Assembly (NCBI GenBank): GCA_027924585.1
Contig: BSBM01000643.1
Location: 19,765,001 to 19,829,000, forward strand
DNA: 64,000 nucleotides
Reading direction: 5' to 3'
Source: Larix kaempferi
Taxonomy: Eukaryota; Streptophyta; Pinopsida; Pinales; Pinaceae
In this document: positions 60,201 through 63,312 of the stretch, one piece after another
How the letters are laid out: each line of letters begins with the position of its first letter
Numbering within the stretch: the first letter of the stretch is position 1
Position numbers and translations under genes: made by a program
Notes under the pieces: generated by a model
Told to the model about the DNA's origin: nothing
Seen by the model: only the letters and a program-made list of their open reading frames with translations
Database searches by the model: none

Positions 60201-60408
60201 ATCTCCTATTTATATTTTACACAAGTTTATTTCAGAGGCTATTGAAAATTCTAATATAGTAAGGTTTACTTTCCTTGTTTTCTGTCATTTCATCTATGAA
60301 GTTTAATTTGAGGGCAGAAGTTTCCATATTTTCAACTGACTGATTCAGTTTCTGGCTTTCTCTTCTCCCCAGATTCGCAAACTTCTCTTTGGCAAGGCAG
60401 CTGCATAG
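8665..60408 (+). CDS. VHA-E: V-ATPase subunit E, six exons across 51.7 kb
   Basis: Joined exons 8665..8766, 30300..30400, 59392..59548, 59642..59835, 59973..60072 and 60373..60408 total 690 nt and encode 229 residues plus a stop, the usual length of plant subunit E (about 230). Subunit E pairs with subunit G in the peripheral stalks that link the V1 catalytic head to the membrane sector of the proton pump on vacuole, trans-Golgi and endosome membranes. The N-terminal half is a highly charged helix (starts MNDADVSKQIQQMVRFI, then EKLQLVEAEKRKIRQEYERK). The C-terminal half is the globular domain with the family motifs LKDLIVQGLLRLKEP, GGIVLASKDGKIVCENTLD and a final RKLLFGKAAA. All introns have GT/AG ends and the reading frame is unbroken. 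Residues are conserved at every junction, so this is very likely the functional gene. Confidence 0.96.
8871..10689. other. Intron 1, unclassified 5' part
   Basis: No coding region, RNA gene or recognisable transposon is visible. The composition is ordinary for intron sequence. It may contain decayed repeats that only a library search would show. Confidence 0.55.
10690..11030. repeat. Imperfect short tandem repeats
   Basis: Related phrases of the form 'AAATGCAT..TTTGATGGCTTTTG...AGGAGGTGAGCAAACTTT' recur at about 10698, 10895, 10950 and 10997 with variable spacing. They form a degenerate repeat cluster with no coding sense. Confidence 0.6.
11490..12062 (-). mobile_element. 3' LTR of the intron-1 Copia element, left edge uncertain
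   Basis: On the minus strand a polypurine tract (GTATGGGGGAGATCT, 12063..12077) is followed by TGTTAGTCGAGTG, the expected start of a 3' LTR. The LTR body is built of repeated blocks (TCTAAAGTCTCTAGTT...TTTACTTTTTACTTTGTATTATT recurring between about 11630 and 12040). The far end could be near the TGTT at 11489, but I cannot fix it. 11520..11600 resembles part of the foldback MITE at 28128. It follows the Copia RNase H end at 12430 in the right order. Confidence 0.5.
12546..14595. mobile_element. TIR DNA element with CTAAGT ends, hosting a hAT insertion
   Basis: The ends are inverted: left CTAAGTTGCCAGG, right (reverse complement) CTAAGTAGCATGGG. It is flanked by a perfect 8-bp duplication GTTGAAAC (12538..12545 and 14596..14603) within Copia RNase H sequence. 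Subterminal regions are rich in GGGTAC/GGGGA motifs. No transposase is visible, so it is non-autonomous. It contains a nested hAT element at 13017..13869. An inverted second copy lies at 49579..51339. The 8-bp duplication suggests a hAT-like superfamily, but the terminal bases are not the usual CA...TG. Confidence 0.75.
13017..13869. mobile_element. Non-autonomous hAT element, 853 bp
   Basis: The termini CAATGTTACAAAAACCG (left) and its exact reverse complement at the right end are bordered by a perfect 8-bp target duplication GTCAACAC (13009..13016 and 13870..13877). Subterminal DNA carries many ACCGG/CCGGT motifs, as in hAT transposase binding regions. There is no transposase ORF. The insertion is absent from the related element at 49579..51339, which confirms the boundaries. 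Confidence 0.9.
14750..15357. mobile_element. Non-autonomous hAT element, 608 bp
   Basis: Begins CAGTGTTTTAAAAATTGG and ends with the inverted CCGAGTTTTAAAACATTG. The target duplication is GATCCAAC / GCTCCAAC (one mismatch; 14742..14749 and 15358..15365). It interrupts Copia RNase H between NQSC- and LHKLIAEL-type segments. Internal sequence resembles the hAT copy at 13017..13869, so both belong to one family. Confidence 0.85.
15230..15977. repeat. 374-bp tandem duplication spanning a hAT end and Copia sequence
   Basis: TTGGAATCATGGTTAGG at 15231 recurs at 15605, and the similarity continues through the whole unit. Each unit contains the right 127 bp of the hAT element plus adjacent Copia RNase H sequence. 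The duplication therefore happened after the hAT insertion. Only the left unit's hAT end belongs to a complete element. Confidence 0.88.
16181..16213 (-). ncRNA. Hammerhead-ribozyme-like motif of the Penelope-like element
   Basis: Read on the minus strand: CTGAAGA (the CUGANGA core), one base, a 7-bp stem (GGGTGGA/TCCACTC with one G-U pair) closed by GTG, then GAAA and CGTC. The ACGT around the junction would give the very short helix III seen in minimal hammerheads of Penelope-like elements, which act as dimers. I cannot find a convincing helix I with the immediate flanks, so catalytic activity is uncertain. Confidence 0.55.
16420..17040 (-). repeat. Imperfect ~310-bp tandem repeat in the Penelope-like UTR
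   Basis: 16420..16745 and 16765..17040 share blocks such as AAAAAGGATTAAATCCATAG, GAATTAATAATGAC and GAAAATAATGAGATTT in the same order. This is a diverged tandem duplication between the endonuclease and the hammerhead-like motif. No coding sense. Confidence 0.7.
17337..17880 (-). pseudogene. Penelope-like GIY-YIG endonuclease, copy A
   Basis: The minus-strand frame reads LIKKDIKTIFKPHKTLKHLF, then SQGVYQIRCSCGKSCIGQTG, TNHNHLSKCAIPEHSFNSKH and EALKIEKNPNNFNRGDGY. It shows the CxC and EHxxxxxH zinc-type ligands typical of Penelope endonucleases. The YIG motif reads CIG and the Tyr is missing. Relative to copy B it has a 7-base difference after SQSLK that changes the C-terminal frame. The upstream RT is absent. 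Confidence 0.85.
18220..19420 (-). other. LINE 3' region with unassigned open frames
   Basis: About 1.5 kb separates RNase H from the A-tail, longer than a simple 3' UTR needs to be. It contains a 223-codon minus-strand frame from 18891 (starts MQQEIEEIETDLWCLVGEAE). In its middle a different frame gives a plausible acidic end, ENPRELIIEDKEVV then PPVVIIEDEAGSSG and stop near 18466. An earlier frame (to 19165) ends RKVMKAGGGPL. I do not recognise a family. It could be a third ORF, a captured host fragment, or chance openness. Confidence 0.35.
19424..23792 (-). pseudogene. LINE ORF2: endonuclease, RT, zinc-binding, RNase H
   Basis: Endonuclease from 23792: LLTWNIRGINGP, LQETKCS, GGDFNMI, TWNNRR, RLDRFL, SRSDHR. 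RT motifs: KSPGPDGF, FRPISLCNIIYKIITK, RGIRQGDPLSPF, QFVDDTLLMG. The zinc-binding region at 20161..20853 shows LWEAKLWPKITLCLWLMLRG and CVLCGQHSENIAHLL. RNase H keeps all acidic positions (NFDGAS, AECEALLQG, EGDSN) and the terminal RRSANCLADAL. Breaks: a stop near 23418; TGA in EES(stop)KMRG at 22314; a frameshift near 21990 within the LSKAY motif; a stop at 20866; another shift near 20230; a stop near 19703. Confidence 0.92.
23789..25258 (-). pseudogene. LINE ORF1 (DUF4283, zinc knuckle), stops only
   Basis: All parts lie in a single frame from ATG 25258 to the stop at 23789. DUF4283 runs from DHALIGKFMGKW through PVWIRLYSLPTEYWD to QGRYVSYARICV. The knuckle reads CRRCHTHGHLARDY, with Tyr in place of the last Cys. 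A Lys-rich tail follows (KEKKRKLKEGSSKRGRR), resembling a basic nuclear or RNA-binding region. In-frame stops occur at about 24902, 24549, 24510 and 24158, with no frameshift. The stop overlaps the ORF2 start in ATGATGA at 23792. Confidence 0.88.
25484..25906 (-). pseudogene. Penelope-like GIY-YIG endonuclease, copy B
   Basis: A 140-codon open frame. GVY lies at residues 35-37 and YIG at 47-49 in QGVYQIRCSCSKSYIGQTGR. The Arg-rich helix TRLKEH follows, then AIPEHSFNSKH and REALKIEKNPNNFNRGDG, which carries the catalytic-type Glu and the Asn. The CxC and H...H ligands fit the Penelope endonuclease zinc motif. Upstream, in another frame, ISLPYIPGITNHISK is the usual linker after the RT, so one frameshift separates the ORF from its RT, most of which is missing. 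Protein features survive well in this domain. Confidence 0.88.
26036..26575 (-). pseudogene. Copia reverse transcriptase fragment
   Basis: Minus-strand Copia RT: RIDEYLLKLSFTKTAADPN, LVLYVDDLILTSN (YVDD active site), YDIKDIGHMHYLLS, then GLEVWHGASENFLGQGKHIV and YRQLIGYLMYLV. Stops and shifts occur, including a stop after SFGTRGLAWCK. It breaks off at YLMYLV, exactly where the downstream Copia part at 16135 resumes with YLVYLVNIRQD, so the two were one element before the Penelope-like insertion. Confidence 0.85.
26576..27339. other. Intron 1, no recognised feature
   Basis: No coding potential or repeat structure that I can identify. Ordinary AT-biased intron DNA. Confidence 0.55.
27340..28080. 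repeat. Degenerate ~110-130-bp tandem repeats
   Basis: Units containing 'TAACTATTTTACTTCATAA...AATGAATGCAATTTTTG..TATTTGTAGGATT' and 'AATAGTTGGCAC' recur at about 27345, 27565, 27675, 27785 and 27910 with substitutions and indels. This is an old minisatellite-like array with no coding sense. Confidence 0.7.
28125..28277. mobile_element. Foldback MITE, 17-bp perfect TIR
   Basis: CATAGATCCATCTTAAC (28128..28144) is the exact inverse of 28257..28273. The inner arms also pair (CTATCAAG / CTTGATAG and GGGATCAAATC / GATTTGATCCC). The same 17-bp arms occur at 62558..62645, and a related half lies near 11530. There is no coding capacity. Confidence 0.8.
28278..29329. other. Intron 1, no recognised feature
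   Basis: Short open frames occur on both strands but none resembles a protein family. No repeat is recognised. Confidence 0.5.
29330..29640 (-). mobile_element. Possible tRNA-derived SINE
   Basis: On the minus strand GGTTCGAATCC (29543..29553) is an exact pol III B-box, preceded by TAGCTAGTTC-type sequence at a distance loosely compatible with an A-box. I see no poly(A) tail and no target duplication. It could equally be a decayed tRNA-like sequence. Confidence 0.3.
30300..30400 (+). CDS. VHA-E: Subunit E exon 2 (residues 35-67 plus two bases)
   Basis: Acceptor TTTTTCAG precedes GAATTCAACATT. The exon encodes EFNIEKLQLVEAEKRKIRQ and the rest of the charged stalk helix, to RKK. It ends AAAAT before GTAATT, so intron 2 is phase 2 and splits an Ile codon. 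This exon sits alone between two giant introns. Confidence 0.95.
30401..31539. other. Intron 2, 5' part without features
   Basis: T-rich intron DNA with no gene or recognisable mobile element. The phrases TGAAATAGTA..TTGTAGCT and CTTTTGAAATGGA..AA recur a few times, suggesting weak internal repetition between 31120 and 31430. Confidence 0.5.
31540..33470 (+). pseudogene. Non-L1 LINE remnant (RT), heavily decayed
   Basis: Frame-hopping translation shows an RT of a type distinct from the plant L1 copies in this window. It reads TVDHILTLIAIIKEA and CFVDFLKALDSI at 32357..32460, VKQGCLLSPTLFGL near 32610, and LLFIDDVVLLAST near 32735 in place of FADD. Thumb-like sequence follows (FNYFG/YTYL region near 32930). 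Upstream, 31760..31960 matches the linker region (WYDEQCKSYHT..., CTTLHYSPKTFW-like). Many stops and shifts are present. The 3' end runs to about 33470, before a poly-C run. It most resembles the RTE/CR1-like group, but I cannot assign the clade. Confidence 0.7.
33471..33822. other. Spacer with poly-C tract
   Basis: A run of 14 C residues lies at 33507..33520, followed by ordinary AT-rich DNA. No gene is seen. The Copia segment begins abruptly at about 33823. Confidence 0.6.
33823..35083 (+). pseudogene. Copia RT and RNase H, one in-frame stop
   Basis: The frame starts inside Copia pol (TVLALAAVMKWKIHQMDVKT) and continues with AFLNGVVEEEVYVEQP, ALYGLKHAPRTWY, LLLYVDDLFVTG (YVDD), DLGMMHYFLGMEVW, then RNase H with GYVDSDWAGSAADRKSTSG, ISWFSRKQSCVALSTAEAEY, FCDNQSCVKLSEDP and VDVLTKPLARVK. 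A single TAG at 34841 interrupts an otherwise open frame of about 420 codons. Gag, protease and integrase are missing, so the element is 5'-truncated. Its 3' LTR follows at 36078. It is much better preserved than the intron-1 Copia. Confidence 0.92.
35160..36060 (+). repeat. Tandem repeats between Copia RNase H and 3' LTR
   Basis: Two blocks are seen. 35175..35370 holds short GATGATGATCCGTATGATCATGAG-type repeats. 35400..35815 holds longer units around TGTAATCAGTCCTGG...GAGATC...GGTTGTGCTGGGCACGTAATGAGTCCTGG...ATGCTCTT, repeated about five times. Open frames on both strands here are products of the repetition, not genes. Confidence 0.85.
36078..36663 (+). mobile_element. Copia 3' LTR, 586 bp
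   Basis: Starts TGTTGATGTATTTG directly after the polypurine tract AAGAGGGAG (36069..36077) and ends TTCTAACA. TATAAATA at 36359..36366 marks the LTR promoter. It belongs to the Copia segment at 33823..35083. It lies in sense orientation inside intron 2, so its promoter points toward exons 3 to 6. Related LTRs are at 37465..38104 (-) and 63313..63867 (-). Confidence 0.85.
36359..36366 (+). promoter_or_regulatory. TATA box of the Copia LTR
   Basis: TATAAATA followed by AGAGAGTG, 281 bp into the LTR, a typical U3/R position. Transcription would start about 30 bp downstream. Confidence 0.6.
36528..37361 (+). repeat. 416-bp tandem duplication across the LTR end
   Basis: AGTTG(C/T)GGGGTTTTTCACC occurs at 36528 and 36944, and ATTCTAACAGT(G/C)CTTGACCAGG at 36655 and 37073. 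Each unit contains the last ~135 bp of the LTR plus ~280 bp of flanking DNA. The flanking part itself has CTTGACCA/GGTC microrepetition. Confidence 0.88.
37465..38217 (-). mobile_element. Copia 3' LTR in opposite orientation, with a piece of internal DNA
   Basis: The minus-strand LTR runs from TGTTGATG (at 38104) to CTAACA (at 37465), about 640 bp. It is the same family as the LTR at 36078, with TATAAATAG on the minus strand near 37775. 38105..38217 matches the DNA just before the 36078 LTR, including the polypurine tract GAGGGAG. It is cut off at 38217 by a truncated Gypsy-type LTR. Confidence 0.82.
38218..38407 (-). repeat. Truncated 3' LTR (190 bp) of the Gypsy-type element
   Basis: Nearly identical to 44341..44530. 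On the minus strand it begins TGTTATCACC and stops at CTAGTAG, where Copia sequence takes over. No clear polypurine tract lies just before it. Confidence 0.8.
38684..39904 (-). pseudogene. Gag-like protein of the Gypsy-type element
   Basis: One minus-strand frame from ATG 39904 to the stop at 38684, about 406 codons, broken by a single TAG at 39248..39250. The N-terminal part is a retrotransposon gag domain: KLPMYTGTDATTAARHNRNF, MKLFALSLDENARDWYDSLP, FKTTFTNKFGE. The middle is acidic (DDTSDDGSIMDDIDTDDDE). The C-terminal part (LEHFEACTSTEYYF to MLQWLHWIYDYT) is not one I can assign to a domain. No zinc knuckle is visible. A +1 product with capsid function could have been made before the stop arose. 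Confidence 0.8.
40291..40308 (-). promoter_or_regulatory. Primer-binding site of the Gypsy-type element
   Basis: The minus strand reads TGGCGCCGCTACCGGGGA four bases after the LTR end CAACA (40313). This closely matches the tRNA-Asp-type primer site common in plant Tat/Athila-like Gypsy elements. Confidence 0.8.
43183..43190 (-). promoter_or_regulatory. TATA box of the Gypsy-type LTR
   Basis: The minus strand reads GCTATATAAAGAAGCC, a good TATA box within the long LTR. It is about 1.3 kb from the LTR start. Confidence 0.55.
43771..43870. repeat. Two adjacent perfect inverted repeats in the LTR U3
   Basis: GATTATTTTGGAGA (43771..43784) pairs with 43796..43809, and TAATTAATAATTTCTC (43823..43838) pairs with 43855..43870. 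The loops are 11 and 16 nt. They form consecutive hairpins upstream of the LTR TATA box. Confidence 0.85.
44531..45737 (-). mobile_element. Copia-type LTR fragment carrying a hAT insertion
   Basis: 44531..44607 and 45554..45737 match the LTR at 63313..63867 (AAGTGATGCGCA...AGTGAGTGAATGAGATAATGAGGTGCA, then TTTATACAATTGCAAAC and CTTCCGAAGTTG). The minus-strand LTR start TGTTGGATTTTG is at 45737. The left part is lost at the Gypsy-type junction (44530/44531). No flanking polypurine tract or internal Copia DNA is seen on the right, where LINE ORF1 sequence begins. Confidence 0.78.
44608..45553. mobile_element. Non-autonomous hAT element, 946 bp
   Basis: Starts CAATGTTCCCCC and ends GTGTAACACTG, with a perfect 8-bp target duplication CTTATTTA (44600..44607 and 45554..45561), splitting the LTR TATA region TCTTATTTATAC. 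The right end is rich in GGAAACG/CGTTTCC motifs. No transposase is visible. Confidence 0.88.
45738..46130 (-). pseudogene. LINE ORF1 fragment (DUF4283 and knuckle)
   Basis: The minus strand reads NFDPKSYVP, PLHYWNDKSLKAIGN-like sequence, ICVEVNLEKGHLEAINLTL and KCKSCHEYNPFAKDC. The knuckle His and Gly are altered (NP where GH is expected). It is joined directly to the Copia LTR at 45737, so the LTR interrupts or truncates it. No ORF2 lies where it would be expected on the left. Confidence 0.75.
46550..46960 (+). pseudogene. Non-L1 LINE RT C-terminal fragment with short duplication
   Basis: Plus-strand phrases FQVNISKTMVMVIGT, NYFGI..F, NYKWNACIKRVIG and LYWIENNCKIH match the region after the RT active site of a non-L1 LINE. 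The segment ATGGAAGCCTA..TTCTCAAGAG.GTTGGAAGAAA is duplicated (about 46830 and 46898). Many stops. I think it relates to the 31540..33470 type. Confidence 0.6.
46961..48129. other. Intron 2, unclassified
   Basis: No clear domain. It may include the decayed 3' end of the minus-strand LINE to its right, but I cannot match RNase H motifs here. Confidence 0.5.
49579..51339. mobile_element. TIR element, inverted copy of the 12546..14595 family
   Basis: The right end ...CAACTTAG matches the CTAAGTTG terminus of 12546. The left end is diverged (GTATGTTCCAGGCAAC). The flanks AGCCCAAG (49571..49578) and AGCCTAAG (51340..51347) are an 8-bp duplication with one mismatch, inside LINE RT. 49800..50345 is the reverse complement of sequence flanking the hAT at 13017, but without that hAT. 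It holds a TA microsatellite at 51209..51250. The part between 50400 and 51200 has no match I recognise. Confidence 0.75.
51209..51250. repeat. TA dinucleotide repeat
   Basis: A run of about 20 TA units within the TIR element, an obvious slippage site. Confidence 0.9.
51941..53084. other. Intron 2, unclassified
   Basis: No recognisable coding domain or RNA. A 107-codon plus-strand frame at 51921..52244 has low-complexity Lys/Asn content and no family resemblance. Confidence 0.5.
53085..53218. repeat. 34-bp unit repeated four times
   Basis: The phrase TTTCTGGAAATTATGTG recurs at 53095, 53129, 53163 and 53197 (last copy with GA for GG), an exact 34-bp period. The unit keeps a plus-strand frame open and so creates a spurious 141-codon ORF. 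Confidence 0.92.
53219..54555. other. Intron 2, unclassified
   Basis: No gene, RNA or element identified. Short open frames only. Confidence 0.5.
54556..54974 (+). mobile_element. LTR of a decayed Copia element, with primer site
   Basis: Shares TTTGGAATAAAGTTGACGTATTATG and TAAGTTTCTAATTAAAG with the 3' LTR at 58685..58939. It ends CTAACA directly before TGGTATCAGAGT (54975..54986), the initiator-Met tRNA primer site typical of plant Copia elements. The left boundary is approximate. It is longer than the 3' LTR through an internal insertion around 54680..54860. Confidence 0.7.
54987..55844. other. Mixed LTR debris
   Basis: After a short leader, TTTAACCGAGAAAACCAGC near 55125 resembles the ends of the other Copia LTRs in antisense, so an inserted LTR fragment is likely. 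No open reading frame of interest. 55320..55450 is notably GC-rich. Confidence 0.45.
55845..55939 (+). mobile_element. Second LTR end and primer site of the same family
   Basis: TCATTTGTTGCTCTACAATTTGCTACTATTG matches the 3' LTR end, followed by TGTAACA and the primer site TGGTATCAAAGC (55928..55939). The rest of this LTR is missing. It is followed by Copia leader sequence. Confidence 0.7.
55985..56893. repeat. 458-bp tandem duplication including a hAT end
   Basis: ATTGGATTACAACAAT at 55985 recurs at 56443, and the similarity extends through GCGGGCCCAGAATTGG. Each unit contains Copia leader DNA, the target CTGTACAA and the first ~200 bp of a hAT element (56241 and 56691). Only the second unit continues to a complete element. 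Confidence 0.9.
56691..57195. mobile_element. Non-autonomous hAT element, 505 bp
   Basis: CAATGTTTTAATAACCGG at the left and the inverted CCGGTTTTTAAAACATTG at the right, with a perfect 8-bp target duplication CTGTACAA (56683..56690 and 57196..57203). Subterminal ACCGG/CCGGT motifs are dense. It is the same general family as 13017 and 14750. Confidence 0.9.
57380..58060 (+). pseudogene. Copia pre-integrase and integrase fragment
   Basis: The plus strand reads CVTCLPMEQHKE (zinc-finger end), then LELVPVEICGAMITLTLSG and GRYLLLLDFSQK, matching the integrase start LELVHSDICGPM..GARYFLLFIDD, with the first catalytic Asp replaced by Glu. Further fragments FVIKEKSDTLDALNK and NICWAEASHTTTYLLNWSD follow after stops and shifts. 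RT and RNase H are missing before the 3' LTR, so the centre is deleted. A minus-strand frame at 57292..57792 is a shadow. Confidence 0.75.
58061..58684 (+). other. Decayed internal DNA of the Copia element
   Basis: No domain is recognised. It ends with GGGAGGGCATTATAG, a weak polypurine tract before the 3' LTR. Confidence 0.5.
58685..58939 (+). mobile_element. 3' LTR of the decayed Copia element
   Basis: TGTTAGTTAATGG... to ...AATTTAACA, about 255 bp, matching the 54556..54974 LTR. It lies only about 450 bp upstream of exon 3 of the subunit E gene and in the same orientation. Confidence 0.75.
58940..59391 (+). other. 3' end of intron 2
   Basis: No element recognised. It ends with a T-rich tract and the exon 3 acceptor TTTTGCAG. 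Confidence 0.6.
59392..59548 (+). CDS. VHA-E: Subunit E exon 3 (residues 68-120)
   Basis: Acceptor TTTTGCAG precedes TGAATATTC, completing the split Ile codon and continuing EYSMQLNASRIKVLQAQDD. It ends KDLIVQ before GTAGAA. Intron 3 is phase 0 and 93 bp. Confidence 0.95.
59642..59835 (+). CDS. VHA-E: Subunit E exon 4 (residues 121-184 plus two bases)
   Basis: Encodes GLLRLKEPALQLRCRKSD to the proline-rich segment TYLPPEPRPDG, the variable loop of plant subunit E, ending SSTG-type TG before GTAATC. Intron 4 is phase 2 and 137 bp. Confidence 0.95.
59973..60072 (+). CDS. VHA-E: Subunit E exon 5 (residues 185-218)
   Basis: Acceptor ATTTACAG. The exon completes a Cys codon and encodes AGGIVLASKDGKIVCENTLD and RLDVVFRQKLPE, the most conserved part of the C-terminal domain. 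The donor is GTGTGT. Intron 5 is phase 0 and 300 bp. Confidence 0.95.
60373..60408 (+). CDS. VHA-E: Subunit E exon 6 (residues 219-229 and stop)
   Basis: A 36-base terminal exon after acceptor TCCCCAG. It encodes IRKLLFGKAAA and TAG, matching the conserved family C terminus. It would be missed by ORF-length filters. Confidence 0.93.
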   Translation: MRKLLFGKAAA

Positions 60409-61452
60409 GGAGCAGTACCAGTTCTTTAAGCATCTTCAGTAATATTATTCCATTCTGTGATGATTTTTTTAAACAACTCTATTTTTAAAATTTCTAATGA
60501 AGTTTCTGGAATTGAGGTTTCAGTTCAGTTCTGAAATTTACTCTTGTTGTCCACCAGTGAATGACTCGAAAATTGTAACAATTAGAGGTATCTCCTACCT
60601 ATATGTTAGTTTTATTTAAAACAGTGATATTTAATCATTCAGACTGTATTGAGGGTACCCGTGCTACTGCTATGCTTATTCTCCTTTTGATTAGACCTTA
60701 TTTTGGAAGGGCATATTCTGCTATGTTTATTCTCCTTTTCATTAGTCCTTATTTTGAAAGGGCATATTTTTAATGGCATTTCTAGTTAGAGGATTTTAAT
60801 TTGTATTAAGCTGTAAAGAAAAATAATTATGCCAAATAACATGCACGGAAAAGTTTAATCTTGTCCTTGATATAATCGTAAATCCGTGAGCATAAATTTT
60901 GCCTAAAGACCTTACAAAATTATCTTCTAAATTCTAATGGATCTCATGCTAGATTTTAAACAGAAAACAGTTGTGGAGTGTATAAAATGTCTGAAAAATC
61001 TTTTAATTATAGATGCTTAAATGTAATTTTGATCTCTGTTGTGTGGCAATGGTTCCCTCTATGTAAGGTTCTGCCTGCCAGGTGAGGAAATTTTCTTTGG
61101 AAAGAATTGAAAGTCACAATGTCACTTTGTCCAAGTTGTACTTGATATTGTTCCGGGAGTACAGAAGTTGATAGTATTTCATTACCAGAGATGCCATTTT
61201 CTGCCATTTGATAACAATTCTTTCTCGTATCACTTGTTATTTTAATTTTTATTGTATCTTTAAATCAGAAACAAAAAATGTCGTATTAATATATACAAAA
61301 TGTTAAAACTGCACTCCAGAGATACGGTGATACCGGTAGGCTTTTCAATAGGGCCTTTCAATAGCTTTTCAAATATCTTTTGGTGGTGATTATTACTTTG
61401 ATTACACAAAAGTTCTTGTCCAAAATGAGCCTATGAGTAAAAATTGTTACAG
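60409..61452 (+). other. 3' UTR and downstream flank of the subunit E gene
   Basis: The 3' UTR begins at 60409. I see no decisive poly(A) signal, so its end is not placed. A 51-bp tandem duplication is listed separately. No other gene is apparent before the exon-like stretch at 61453. Confidence 0.5.
60671..60772. repeat. 51-bp tandem duplication
   Basis: TATG.TTATTCTCCTTTT.ATTAG..CTTATTTT recurs at 60671 and 60722 with few differences. Confidence 0.85.
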
Positions 61453-61599
61453 ACCTTGCCTCTGTATGACTTGTATACTTGGAATGCTTTCTTGAAGAAA
61501 ACTAGGACATCTGATCCAGACTCTGCTCTTCAACTTACTGACCTGGCTCTACTTGCAAAACAAGTGCTAGAAAGCAAAGGATACATCAGAGTTGAATAG
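61453..61599 (+). other. Unidentified exon-like open stretch (48 codons and stop)
   Basis: A good acceptor, TTGTTACAG, is followed by 48 open codons and TAG. The peptide begins TLPLYDLYTWNAFLKKT and ends ALLAKQVLESKGYIRVE, with balanced amphipathic composition unlike its surroundings. I do not recognise the family. It could be the last exon of another gene, a retained pseudogene exon, or chance (a 48-codon open run has roughly a 1 in 10 probability). No partner exons were found between the subunit E stop and this point. Confidence 0.35.
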
Positions 61600-62554
61600 A
61601 ACCACTGATATGCTAAGTAAGAGTACTCTGTCGTCTTTTGTGGTCATTTGTTGGTCATTAATAAAATTATCTCATCTTATCTTCTATTGTTCAGTCAAAG
61701 TCTGGGTGTGATTCTTTTCCCAAAAACCTTCTGGACTTCTGTCCAAGTCATTTGAGGTGCTCAATTTTTGCTCAGATCAATTTCTTCTTCTTCTTGTTTT
61801 TTAATGCTGTCAGCTTGTCTTTGTTACTGTCTTCCCGGTCACATTTCCGATGGAGATTGTTACCATGGTAGCTTAGCTCTATATTTAGATGGTCCGTTAC
61901 CCTCCTAACACCTTGAATTCTTCTGGACATTTAGCTAAGTTGACTTTGGAGATCTCATATTAAGGCATCAAATTAGTCCTTATTCACAAAATTTGAATGT
62001 TTTTTGCTTTTACAGTCACCCTTCACTTTTGAAAAAAATGGCACCTTAGCCTTGTTCATTTAAAGAGAGTTATCAGAATTGAATCAATCCTTGAAATTTG
62101 GGTGGACTTAATTGCCAAATCTATGGCGTCCTTTTCTGTGCTTTGGTATGTAACTCGTTTGCTTCATCATCTAAATTTCAGGTGACATTAGTGGATTCTA
62201 ATTGTGGGGCACAATTTCAAAGTAGGCTTATTTGGAAAGTCCTTTCCAAATCAATATTCTTTTTATTGGATTGATGATTTTGGACCTGATTAATAATTGT
62301 CATTCCGCCACATTTCATGTTTGTTACTCCCTTCTTTAGTACCAATTTTAAACCCCTTCATTAACCTGAGTGATTCTGCAATATTAATTGGCCATGTTCC
62401 AAGATTTCCACTGTGTTGTTATATTGTGTGTTGGGAAATATTTCTGTACACGAGGGTAATGCTAATAAAATAAAATGGGAAAAGTTTGATGTCTGATCTC
62501 TAAAGGCGATAAAAGAGGGAAAAGTTTGATGTCTGACCTCTAAAGGCAATAAAT
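61600..62554. other. Downstream flank, no recognised feature
   Basis: No coding or repeat feature identified, apart from a ~38-bp duplication (GGGAAAAGTTTGATGTCTGA.CTCTAAAGGC.ATAAA) at about 62478..62552. Confidence 0.5.
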
Positions 62555-62648
62555 CAGCATAGATCCATCTTAACCCATATCTTTTATGTACTGAGAGGAC
62601 ATCTCTCTTGGTGCTTAATAGATCCATGGTTAAGATGGATCTATGTTA
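62555..62648. mobile_element. Foldback MITE, second copy
   Basis: CATAGATCCATCTTAAC (62558..62574) and its exact inverse (62629..62645), identical arms to the element at 28128..28273 but with a shorter, different centre. Confidence 0.8.
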
Positions 62649-63312
62649 GTATGCCCTATCTAAGTGAAAAATGTGGGCATTTGGAACCCAGTTAAAGGAG
62701 TGCATTCGATGACTTTCTTTAGTCTTACCTCTGATCCAGTCTTGTATTCTTCACCTTTTTAGTCACTTTATCTTGTTTAGTGATGAACATCTAATTTTTG
62801 GCAATTGTATTTGATTTGGTCATCATAGATTTTATTTTGACCAGAGAATATAGTGGTGCATGAAAATACTAGACTTTCATGAGAACAAACTCTCTGTGCA
62901 AACCTATTGTTAAAGGAGGTTCCAAGTGAAGAAATTGTTTCTTAACCATCGGAAATCGGAAAATATGCTCCATAATATGTCAATAAATTATTCCACAGAT
63001 CTCTTAATCTTTGTTATGGAAGAAAGAGATGGTTGAGGTTTTCTTTTCACTATTGCACATATGGCAGCTTGAGCGGTCTTGGTTCATAAGTTTTTTCATC
63101 CACGAGAGACTCTTTGAGCTAGCAACTAAAAACCATATTGCTTACAAAAGACAACTAAAAGTTTTTCACATGCATAGGCATCTTGACTGGAGTCAATATT
63201 GGCTAGTTTGTTGCAACCTTGTTTGATAGCGGATGTTTCCAATTTTCTTATGGAGCCCCAAATTATGTAGCAATCTTCATTTTCATTTAGTGGTTTGAAA
63301 TGATGAACTTTG
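62649..63312. other. Downstream flank, no recognised feature
   Basis: No gene or element identified. Short open frames without family resemblance. Confidence 0.5.
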
